Of a stretch of DNA of 64,000 bases, positions 16,197 through 23,278 are shown piece after piece. Numbering within the stretch: position 1 is the first letter of the stretch; each line of letters starts with the position of its first letter. The notes under the pieces were generated by a model. The model saw only the letters and a list, made by a program, of their open reading frames with translations, did no database searches and was not told the DNA's origin. The DNA comes from Fundidesulfovibrio soli (GTDB taxonomy: Bacteria; Desulfobacterota; Desulfovibrionia; Desulfovibrionales; Desulfovibrionaceae), in the NCBI RefSeq assembly GCF_022808695.1, contig NZ_JAKZKW010000001.1, forward strand, positions 1 through 64,000, given 5' to 3'. The translations under genes were made by a program, and so were the position numbers.

Positions 16197-17698
16197 CTCG
16201 CCCCCCCCTCGGGTAATGCGAGGACCGCAGGCAAGTTTTCCTCCTCTGGTCTTCTCTCGCACTCTGGCGAATGATCCGAATTTTCCGACGGTTCTCCGGC
16301 ACTGGAAATATGTTCGAAAAATTCTGTTTTTTCGTTCAGTCGGAAGATGTTGCGCGGCTTGGTCTTCGTCGCCTCCTTCTCGTGAATGACAATGCCACTT
16401 GACGTGAGTGAACCCAGAGCCTTTTTCATCTGGTCCTGCGAGTAGCTGTTGCCCAAGGCGCGATGGAGTTCTGTCGCGGTCACGGGATGAGGTGAAGCCT
16501 TCAAGGCTGCCAGAATTTTCTCCTGTAAGGGATCGGCCTGCCGACCCTTGAAGATGTACGCGGCGCTGGCCTCGCAGTAATTCCAGAACGCCAGGGCTGC
16601 TTCCAGATGTTTGATGCCGATGACCGCTTCACGATCCAGAAGTGCGTAGATCATGGCGAGTCGCTGGACTTGCGCTTCCGAGCGCCCCACCACGGCTCCG
16701 AATAGCCCGCCGCGTTCCATCGCCAGGGACGGATAGACCCTATCCCAGAGTTCATATGCAGAGTCGTCAAGGGTCATGAGCCCGGCACTATGCGCGAACT
16801 TCAGGCGGTCCAGCAGGACAGCCTGGAGTTTCAGCAGTTCTTCAGCAGGCATCGGGCTAGGCCTGGAGATAAGGCGCGAGCGCCGGGCAAGCACCCACAA
16901 GAAGCGGTTTGCGAAGCCGTTAAAGAGTTCGACTTCGCCGAGGGTTCGCTCAAGTTCCTCGAGGGTGATGTGCGCGACAATGTTGACGTGAGCGTTTGTC
17001 GTTCTCGTTGGACTGGACTTTGTCAGCGGCTGAACGCATCCACTGTCCCAGAACGAGCGTAGAGCTGGCGACAGGGTGTTGCCTTCCCGCTTTGAACACC
17101 TCAATCCTGCTGCCAATTCCTCGTCCATGATGATCAGGCGTTTGTCAGGGACCCCAGGGTCTTTCAGCTTCCATTCTCCGGGGGAGGTTTTCTTGTCCTC
17201 CTCCCAGGTGCGGTATTCGTCCCTGACATTGAATACGATCCCTTCTCCGGTGCTCAGGGGGCCAGGACTGATGGCAGCCATGGGGAGACCTGAGTCGGGT
17301 AGAGTGAAAAGGCGGGTGACCGGTGCGGCACTGGTGCCTTTCCGTGCCTTGCTTGATTGTCCGGCCACCACTGCGAAAAGGCGAGGGTCATGCCGGGAGT
17401 CGCCGATGAGGATATGCGGCCTTGTGGCAGGGTCTGGGCCTCCTGCTTCACACGCGAACCTTACCAGGAAGGTTGCAAGAACCGCCGCCGGGTCGGCTTC
17501 GCTGTTGGCCGTGGCCAAGTCAACGAACTCGCCTGCAAGACCGGGAAGGGCAGCACGGTCAAGGACAGGCCAAGGCTTGAGGGCTGACGGCTCCCATCTT
17601 TCCAGGGAGGGGTCGCTAGCGGGGACGTAGTCACCAACGAGAGCGCGGTTCGGGACCGCCTGCAGGGCGGGTGCCACTGTGCCGATGGCGTTAGGCAT
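16193..17698 (-). CDS. DUF3987-like replication/helicase-type protein of satellite module
   Basis: This 501-residue protein resembles the DUF3987 family of phage and satellite proteins, which are related to primase-helicases. Seen here are a segment GQSSKARKGTS (about 114-124) in the place of a P-loop, an acidic strand LIIMDEELA resembling Walker B, and IVAHITLEELERTL. The C-terminal part has a winged-helix-like region (KASPHPVTATELHRALG). The P-loop lacks the canonical GxxxxGK(S/T) spacing, so ATPase activity is uncertain. It overlaps the AlpA gene by 8 bp upstream and the Cys-rich gene by 4 bp downstream. Confidence 0.72.
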   Translation of the reverse strand: MPNAIGTVAPALQAVPNRALVGDYVPASDPSLERWEPSALKPWPVLDRAALPGLAGEFVDLATANSEADPAAVLATFLVRFACEAGGPDPATRPHILIGDSRHDPRLFAVVAGQSSKARKGTSAAPVTRLFTLPDSGLPMAAISPGPLSTGEGIVFNVRDEYRTWEEDKKTSPGEWKLKDPGVPDKRLIIMDEELAAGLRCSKREGNTLSPALRSFWDSGCVQPLTKSSPTRTTNAHVNIVAHITLEELERTLGEVELFNGFANRFLWVLARRSRLISRPSPMPAEELLKLQAVLLDRLKFAHSAGLMTLDDSAYELWDRVYPSLAMERGGLFGAVVGRSEAQVQRLAMIYALLDREAVIGIKHLEAALAFWNYCEASAAYIFKGRQADPLQEKILAALKASPHPVTATELHRALGNSYSQDQMKKALGSLTSSGIVIHEKEATKTKPRNIFRLNEKTEFFEHISSAGEPSENSDHSPECERRPEEENLPAVLALPEGGAR

Positions 17699-17915
17699 GG
17701 TTCACCCCCTGGCCGGACGCGAGACGTTCGACAAGAGCATCAATCTGACTCTCCGGCCAAGCAACAGCACGGACCCCAATTTTAACGGGACGAGGGAACA
17801 CTCCGAGTCGGACGAGTTCAAGGAATCGGCTACGTTTGTATCCGACTCGGTTGAGGACTTCTGGAAGACGGCAAAGGCGGTCTTTGGTATGGGAAACAAT
17901 TTCCACAGAACTCAT
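17691..17915 (-). CDS. AlpA-family DNA-binding regulator / excisionase
   Basis: The 74-residue winged-helix protein is of the AlpA/MerR-like excisionase type, with RLPEVLNRVGYKRSRFLELVRLGVFPRPVKIGVRAVAW carrying the HTH and wing. AlpA proteins in P4-like and tmRNA-type islands activate the integrase or assist excision. AAAGGAGA lies 5 bp before ATG 17915. It is the first gene of a three-gene overlapping operon. Confidence 0.88.
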   Translation of the reverse strand: MSSVEIVSHTKDRLCRLPEVLNRVGYKRSRFLELVRLGVFPRPVKIGVRAVAWPESQIDALVERLASGQGVNHA

Positions 17916-18059
17916 TCTCCTTTAAGGATATAAGAGTTTGCCACCCTCATGGGGCGGAACGGTCCAGTGGATGCCAAAAAATGATGTCCGGGCATAGCAA
18001 GCCAATTTTTCTAAAAGTGGATTGCAAGCCGAGGGGAGAGGGGGTGGGGGCTACTTAAG

Positions 18060-18839
18060 CTACTTTAAGGTCAACACTCTGACTGAATTGATGCAGAGCG
18101 CTGTTCTGTTGTATAATTTGCTGAATGTTTGATGCCCTGAAACTCCATACCGCTTGTTGACTCCAGGTGAAACAGATTTGATGGTCTCTATAGCTTCAGC
18201 CAAGAAGCCAGTATTTTTTGCAGGAGGATGCACGCCCCATTTTGATTCAACGTAATCCCAAATCCAGATGCCAACTGCCCTTGGAATATTGTCAATTTCA
18301 AATGAGACGTCTTCCATTGAAGAAATTCTTCTGCGTTCTAAGGCAAATATATCACCTGGGTCACTGAAATTCATTTGTTGGTGCTCAACGACTTCTTCAG
18401 AGCCATGATACTTTTCATATTGTTCTGCTATTGACTGGATCAAAGCTTTTAGAGACACGGAGAAGTCAATTTTTGCAAGGCATTGCCCTTTTTTTAGCTT
18501 ATGTCCCTTAGGAATTCTGAGGTCTTCATCCTTTCCGTTGTACGATAAAATCGTTACATTGTTGTCGAGAAACAAAGGGTTGTCTGGGTATTGTATTTTG
18601 GATGTTCCTTCAATTACTCCCAGCATGTCAATTTTTTCTTCAAAATTATGGCAGTAATAGTCAATCCATCCATTGAAGCCCCACGATGTAAGTTTTTTCT
18701 TGTGTGCTTGTTTAACTTCATTGTCACTTGTTCGAAAAACATGTTTGATTGCATCTAAAAAGTCAGTATTCCTCTTCCCGTACTCAAAAGCCCAGAACCT
18801 GTGGAACAGGCAATAGTCTTGGTCTGAAATCAGTGACAT
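18060..18839 (-). CDS. Uncharacterised AT-rich island protein near integrase
   Basis: The 259-residue product is not recognised. Its codons are strikingly AT-rich compared with the flanking integrase and AlpA operon, indicating separate acquisition. It is aromatic-rich (CLFHRFWAFEYGKRNTDF; GIWIWDYVESKWG) with no signal peptide or membrane helix. It stands as a single gene between the integrase 3' end (28 bp) and the AlpA promoter region. Such positions in tmRNA islands often hold variable cargo, including anti-phage genes, but no domain here supports a mechanism. Confidence 0.65.
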   Translation of the reverse strand: MSLISDQDYCLFHRFWAFEYGKRNTDFLDAIKHVFRTSDNEVKQAHKKKLTSWGFNGWIDYYCHNFEEKIDMLGVIEGTSKIQYPDNPLFLDNNVTILSYNGKDEDLRIPKGHKLKKGQCLAKIDFSVSLKALIQSIAEQYEKYHGSEEVVEHQQMNFSDPGDIFALERRRISSMEDVSFEIDNIPRAVGIWIWDYVESKWGVHPPAKNTGFLAEAIETIKSVSPGVNKRYGVSGHQTFSKLYNRTALCINSVRVLTLK

Positions 18840-18867
18840 AGTGACCTGCGTTCACACCTTATTGTTG

Positions 18868-20097
18868 CTAGACGCTTGCTTGTCGCTGGAAGGGGGTAAC
18901 CTTGGCACCAGCCTTGAGTCCGTCCAGGTAATCTGCCCATGCCTGCATCATCTTGCGGCGCTCGGGCAAGAACTCGGCATAGTTGTAAGCCGCCCGGATA
19001 TTGTCACGTTCGGCGTGGGCGAGTTGGCGCTCAATGGCGTCACGGTTCCAGCCCTGCTCGTTGAGCAGTGTAGAGGCCATAGAACGGAACCCATGCCCAG
19101 TCAGTTCGTCCTTGGTGTAACCTAGACGGCGGAGCGCACCGTTGACCGTGTTCTCGGACATGGGTCTTTCCAGGGTCCGCATGGACGGGAAAAGATATTT
19201 TCCGTGGCCGGTGAGGGGGCGCAATTCCTTGATGATGGTGACGGCCTGTATGGCAAGGGGCACGATATGCTGTTCGCGCATTTTCATCTTGTGGCCTGGA
19301 ATCCGCCATTCCCTGTTCTCCAGGTCGATCTCGGTCCACTCTGCGTGCCTGAGTTCTCCAGGGCGCACGAAAACCAGCGGGGCTAGTCGCAGGGCGCAGG
19401 AGGTCACAGGTGAGCCCTGGTAGCTGTCCATGGATCGGAGGAGGGCAGGGATGGCCTTGGGGTCTGTGATGCTTGGGTGATGTTTTTCTTTGACTGGAGG
19501 GAGAGCCCCACGCAAGTCGGCGGCGGGATTCCTCTCGCACCTGCCAGTGGCTACGCCATAACGGAAGACTTGGCCGCACCCCTGGATCGTCCGGTGTGCC
19601 ATCTCCAGCGCCCCACGCGTCTCGATGCGGCGGGCAAGCGTCAGGACTTCTGGAGCAGTGATGTCTTTGATAGGCCGCGAGCCGATCCAGGGGAAGACGT
19701 TCAGTTCCAGGCGACGAAGTATTTGCGTACCGTGTTCCTCGGTCCACGTGGGTTGAAACTTGGCCCACCACTCACGGGCGACACGCTCGAATGTTTCGGC
19801 GTCCTCGGCATCTTCCGCTTTTACCGACTTGCGAACTTGCCCAGGGTCAATCCCCTGCGCGAGCAACCGACGGGCTTCGTCGCGGCGGTCTCTGGCGTCC
19901 TTTAGGGTGACGTCCGGGTAGACTCCAAGGGAAAGCATGTTCTCCCGTCCCCTTAGCTTGTAGCGCAGTCGCCACCACTTCCGGGGTTTGCCGTCCTTTC
20001 CAGCGCTCACTTCCAGAAACAGGCCACGCTCGTCCCGAAGCCGGTAAGGTTTATCTAAGGGCTTGGCGTTCCTGACAGCGACATCGGTAAGGGGCAT
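18868..20097 (-). CDS. Tyrosine-type site-specific integrase of the tmRNA island
   Basis: The 409-residue P4-type integrase inserts and excises the island at the tmRNA 3' end. An N-terminal DUF4102 domain (MPLTDVAVRNAKP) is followed by a SAM-like core-binding domain and the catalytic domain with R245 (FVRPGEL), H335/R338 (HGFR), H361 and nucleophile Y371. All catalytic residues are present. ATG 20097, with GAGG 9 bp upstream, is preferred over a start 7 codons earlier because it aligns with the broken homologue at 2805. It lies 208 bp from the tmRNA 3' end, and GTTACCCGC repeats fill the gap. Confidence 0.95.
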   Translation of the reverse strand: MPLTDVAVRNAKPLDKPYRLRDERGLFLEVSAGKDGKPRKWWRLRYKLRGRENMLSLGVYPDVTLKDARDRRDEARRLLAQGIDPGQVRKSVKAEDAEDAETFERVAREWWAKFQPTWTEEHGTQILRRLELNVFPWIGSRPIKDITAPEVLTLARRIETRGALEMAHRTIQGCGQVFRYGVATGRCERNPAADLRGALPPVKEKHHPSITDPKAIPALLRSMDSYQGSPVTSCALRLAPLVFVRPGELRHAEWTEIDLENREWRIPGHKMKMREQHIVPLAIQAVTIIKELRPLTGHGKYLFPSMRTLERPMSENTVNGALRRLGYTKDELTGHGFRSMASTLLNEQGWNRDAIERQLAHAERDNIRAAYNYAEFLPERRKMMQAWADYLDGLKAGAKVTPFQRQASV

Positions 20098-20138
20098 GAC
20101 GGGTAACCTCGCGTTCAAGGTGCGGCGCGGGGTTTGCG

Positions 20139-20191
20139 GTTACCCACCGCACTGTTACCCGCTTGCCTTCGTTACCCGCCCAGTTACCCGC
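20139..20191 (+). repeat. GTTACCC(G/A)C arm-type repeats beside integrase
   Basis: GTTACCCAC lies at 20139-20147 and GTTACCCGC at 20154-20162, 20171-20179 and 20183-20191. An inverted copy (GGGTAAC) is at 20101-20107 next to the integrase start. The last pair has the same 12-bp spacing as the left-end pair. These are probably integrase arm sites, and may also repress or time int transcription because they overlap its leader. Confidence 0.65.
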
Positions 20192-20216
20192 CGGAATGGT
20201 GGCTGTCAACGGCCCA

Positions 20217-20326
20217 AAACGGACGAAGGCGGACCTTGCGGCCCGCCTTTTCCTTGAAATTCCTGGGGGTTTTGGACTTTATTGGACTTGGTTGGAAGTC
20301 CGGTTGGTGGAGGCGGGGGGAATCGA
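20217..20326 (+). repeat. Island attachment repeat, right copy (overlaps tmRNA 3' end)
   Basis: This is a direct repeat of 4193-4301. From 20305 onward it is the functional tmRNA 3' end, so integration restored the gene. Sequence differences between the copies are few: a G/T change at 20303/4279, a one-base indel at about 20310, and A/G at about 20322. Confidence 0.85.
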
Positions 20327-20654
20327 ACCCCCGTCCGAGAACGCTCCAACATAGCATCTACAGGCGTAGACCGGGATTTGATCTCAGTTCAGACGAGCCT
20401 CCTGGTCGGGCTGAATGAACCCAGTCCATTTAAGTTCTCGCGAACGCTACAACGGACAACTGCGCTCGCCAGTCCAGTGGGGTGTCCCCCGCATCCAGCT
20501 TACCAGACTTAGGCTAGAGGGAGGCTGGCCTTAAGCGGCCAGGGCGTAATCGTAGTCGTTGGCTACTGATTGTTTTTCGCGTTTTTACGAGGCCACGCGA
20601 CCCCTCGGCCTGCAACTGTGTCTTTACAATCCCCGTCGAAACCAGTGCGCCCCC
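20305..20654 (-). ncRNA. ssrA: tmRNA (ssrA)
   Basis: This is transfer-messenger RNA for rescue of stalled ribosomes, about 350 nt. The 5' end GGGGGCG (from 20654) pairs with CGCCTCC before an encoded CCA at 20307-20305. The T-arm GGGGGTTCGATTCCCCC is intact. The tag frame reads ANDYDYALAA followed by TAA (about 20564-20532), inside a conserved GTAGCCAACGAC context. The 3' end serves as the island attachment site; island and integrase lie immediately downstream. Confidence 0.96.
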
Positions 20655-20672
20655 AGGCAGTGGAATCAACTA

Positions 20673-20700
20673 AATATACGACATGCACATGATACGGCAA
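20673..20700 (-). promoter_or_regulatory. Probable sigma-70 promoter of ssrA
   Basis: On the minus strand, TTGCCG (20700-20695) and TATATT (20678-20673) are separated by 16 bp. Transcription would start about 12-15 nt before the mature tmRNA 5' end, leaving a short leader for RNase P. This fits a standard housekeeping promoter. Confidence 0.65.
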
Positions 20701-20780
20701 GCCCCAAATGTGTGAATAGTTCTCGTATTTCAGACCGAAATAGGGTATCTGGCCTGAATCACTGCCTTTGGGAGGTCGTC

Positions 20781-21344
20781 ATGAGCCACGTATCATCCTT
20801 TGATCGCGACATCGCCCGCCGCATCAAGGATCTCCGCGAGGTGCTCGCCCTCACGCCTGAGGACCTGGCGGACAAGACCGGTGTTTCTGTTCAGGATATC
20901 CTCGCATTCGAGTCTGGAAGCCGCGAGGTCCCCGTAAGTTACCTCTACACCATCGCCAAGGCCACCGGCGTCGACCTCACTGCGCTCATTACGGGGTCTG
21001 AGGCCAAACTCCACCAGTACTGCCTGGTGCGCAAATCCGAAGGCCTCTCCGTCACTCGGCGCAAAGCCTACAAGTATCAGGCCCTGGCTTACCGTTTCAG
21101 CCGGCCCGCCATGGAGCCCTTCATCGTCACGGTGCCGCCCGCGCCCCCCAAGCAGGACGTGGATTTCAACCAGCACGCCGGTGAGGAGTTCGTCTTCATG
21201 CTCAAGGGGCGCATGGAAGTGGTGCTGGGTAAGGAGACGGTGATCCTCGAACCGGAGGACAGCCTGTATTTCAGTTCGACGATCCCGCACGCGATGCGCG
21301 CTCTGGACGGCAAGGAAGCGGTGTTTCTGGACGTCATCATCTAA
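20781..21344 (+). CDS. XRE-type regulator with C-terminal cupin sensor domain
   Basis: The 187-residue transcription factor has an N-terminal helix-turn-helix (about 8-65, LREVLALTPEDLADKTGVSV) and a C-terminal cupin (about 110-187, HAGEEFVFMLKGRMEV...PHAMRALDG). Such proteins bind DNA and sense small ligands. GGGAGG precedes ATG 20781 by 5 bp; more upstream in-frame starts lie within the tmRNA region and are rejected. It ends 11 bp before the acyl-CoA synthetase gene, so the two form an operon and the regulator probably controls it. The effector may be an organic acid or CoA thioester (inference). Confidence 0.9.
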   Translation: MSHVSSFDRDIARRIKDLREVLALTPEDLADKTGVSVQDILAFESGSREVPVSYLYTIAKATGVDLTALITGSEAKLHQYCLVRKSEGLSVTRRKAYKYQALAYRFSRPAMEPFIVTVPPAPPKQDVDFNQHAGEEFVFMLKGRMEVVLGKETVILEPEDSLYFSSTIPHAMRALDGKEAVFLDVII

Positions 21345-21355
21345 AGGGACAGCTC

Positions 21356-23020
21356 ATGCAGAAAGAATTCAAAGTATTCGAGACGTTTGACGACTTCAAA
21401 CGCGATTTCTCCGTGGATGTTCCCCCCAAGTACAATTTCGCTTTCGATTTCCTCGACGCCACGGCCGCCGTCGATCCGACACGCCCAGCGATGGTGCACG
21501 TCGACAACGACAACAACCGGCGCGACCTCGACATCGGCTACTTCAGCCGGGAGTCGGCCCGTATGGCCAACGCCTTCAGCGCCATGGGCATCGGCCGGGG
21601 CGACAAGGTCATGCTCGTGCTGCAGCGGCGGGTGGAATTCTGGGTGACGGTGCTGGGCCTGGTGAAGATCGGTGCGGTGCCCGTGCCTTCCCCCCATCTG
21701 CTCACCGCCCACGACGTGGAGTTCAGGGTCAACAAGGCCGGGATCAAGGCGTGCGTGGTGGAGCAGGATTTCGTGGAGCGCGTGGACGCCGTTCGGCACG
21801 CCTGCCCTTGCTTGGCCCATTTCGTCCAGGTGGGCGGCGAGGCCACTGCACCCGGCTGGGCCTCCTATGTCGAGATCGGGGCCAACGCCTCCAATGTGTT
21901 CCCCCGGCCTGCCGATTCGGCCGGCGCGGAAGACGTGATGTTCATCTTCTTCTCCTCCGGCACCACCGGGATGCCCAAGATGGTTGTGCATAATCACAAC
22001 TATCCCCTGGGCCACATCACCACGGGCGTCTATTGGCACGACCTCAAGCCCGGCGACCTGCACCTCACCGTGGCGGATACCGGCTGGGCCAAGTCCATTT
22101 GGGGCAAGTTCTTCGGTCAGTGGATGGCGGGCGCCTGCGTGTTCACCTGGGACTATCGCGGCAAGTTCGTCCCGGCGGACTTGTTGCGCGTCATCAGCGA
22201 GCACAAGGTGACCACTTTCTGCGCGCCCCCCACGATCTATCGGTTCCTTGTCCGCGAGGACGTGGCCTCCTTCGACCTCTCGGCCCTGCGCCATTGCACC
22301 ACGGCTGGCGAGCTGCTCAACGAGAGCGTGTTCCAGGCCTGGAAGAAGGTCACTGGCCTGACCATCTACGAGGGCTACGGCCAGACCGAGACCACCCTGC
22401 AGATCGGCGCCTTCCCCAACATGGAGATCAAGCCCGGCTCCATCGGCAAACCCTGCCCCGGCTGGGACATCGTGCTGCTGGACGCCAAGGGGCACGTCTG
22501 CCCCCCCGGCGAGGAAGGCGAGATCTGCATCCGCCTGGGCAGCGGCAAGACCCTTGGGCTTTTCGACGGCTACCTCTACGAGCCGGAGAAGACCTCCTCC
22601 GTGCTGTTCGGCGGCTACTACCACACCGGCGACAAGGCCTGGCGCGACGAAGACGGCTACTACTGGTTCCTGGGCCGCAACGACGACCTCATCAAGTCCA
22701 GCGGGTACCGTATCGGGCCCTTCGAGGTGGAGAGCGCCCTCGTCTCCCACCCCGCTGTGGTCGAGGCCGCGGTCACCGGCGTGCCCGACCCCGACCGTGG
22801 GCAGGTGGTCAAGGCCACGGTAGTCCTCGGCGCCGGGCTCCAACCCTCGCCGGAACTCGTCAAGGAGCTGCAGGACCATGTGAAGAAGGTCACCGCTCCG
22901 TACAAGTATCCCAGGATCATCGAGTTCCTCCCCGAACTGCCCAAGACCATCAGCGGCAAGATCAAGCGCGCCGAGATCAGGGCCAAGGACGAAGGGAAGA
23001 ATCCCGAACCGACCGTTTAG
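21356..23020 (+). CDS. AMP-forming acyl-CoA synthetase
   Basis: This 554-residue ANL-superfamily ligase activates a carboxylic acid to its CoA thioester through an acyl-adenylate. The phosphate-binding loop SSGTTG lies at 200-205, EGYGQTETT is the A5-type motif, YHTGDKAW the A7, and the catalytic lysine is K535 (ISGKIKR). The family includes acetate, medium-chain and aromatic acid ligases; the sequence does not settle the substrate. It is co-transcribed with the cupin regulator just upstream and followed by a strong hairpin. The pairing suggests use of an external carboxylic acid. Confidence 0.9.
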   Translation: MQKEFKVFETFDDFKRDFSVDVPPKYNFAFDFLDATAAVDPTRPAMVHVDNDNNRRDLDIGYFSRESARMANAFSAMGIGRGDKVMLVLQRRVEFWVTVLGLVKIGAVPVPSPHLLTAHDVEFRVNKAGIKACVVEQDFVERVDAVRHACPCLAHFVQVGGEATAPGWASYVEIGANASNVFPRPADSAGAEDVMFIFFSSGTTGMPKMVVHNHNYPLGHITTGVYWHDLKPGDLHLTVADTGWAKSIWGKFFGQWMAGACVFTWDYRGKFVPADLLRVISEHKVTTFCAPPTIYRFLVREDVASFDLSALRHCTTAGELLNESVFQAWKKVTGLTIYEGYGQTETTLQIGAFPNMEIKPGSIGKPCPGWDIVLLDAKGHVCPPGEEGEICIRLGSGKTLGLFDGYLYEPEKTSSVLFGGYYHTGDKAWRDEDGYYWFLGRNDDLIKSSGYRIGPFEVESALVSHPAVVEAAVTGVPDPDRGQVVKATVVLGAGLQPSPELVKELQDHVKKVTAPYKYPRIIEFLPELPKTISGKIKRAEIRAKDEGKNPEPTV

Positions 23021-23032
23021 CCACTGCATCAT

Positions 23033-23060
23033 CCCGGGCGGGAGGCCTCTCCCGCCCGGG
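23033..23060 (+). terminator. Hairpin terminator after acyl-CoA synthetase
   Basis: There is a perfect 12-bp stem CCCGGGCGGGAG/CTCCCGCCCGGG with a 4-nt loop, 12 bp after the stop codon. The T-tract is poor, so termination may be weak or Rho-assisted. Confidence 0.6.
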
Positions 23061-23278
23061 CCATTCACCGCTTTCTTCCTGTCCTTTCCCTCTCGCGATT
23101 CCACCGTGATTCTCCGCTCCCGGGGCATCGAGCACTTCCGTGACCGGGTTGTCCTGACCTATGTCAAGTATGATATAGAGGGAATCCCCACCTATTCAGT
23201 CCATAAATTGTGTGTTATAAATAGGTGTCGTAGCGGTATGGAATTTGTACGTGCCGTATTCATTCTCTGGGGGGGAGT

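Larger units (their letters stand above)
4302..20304. mobile_element. 16-kb genomic island integrated at the tmRNA gene (island B)
   Basis: The island is bounded by the att repeats at 4193-4301 and 20217-20326. It encodes an intact integrase beside the tmRNA end, a satellite-like AlpA/DUF3987 module, a complete type I restriction-modification operon with two accessory genes, and AT-rich orphan genes. GTTACCCGC motifs occur just inside the left end (4356, 4368) and beside the integrase (20154, 20171, 20183), as expected for integrase arm sites at both ends. No virion or conjugation genes are seen, so it looks like a defence-carrying integrative or satellite-derived element. Confidence 0.85.

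Noticed and set aside
21341-23128. 595-codon open frame opposite the acyl-CoA synthetase
   Set aside because: It is an antisense shadow of a high-GC gene; the plus-strand protein has all ANL motifs and a regulator 11 bp upstream.
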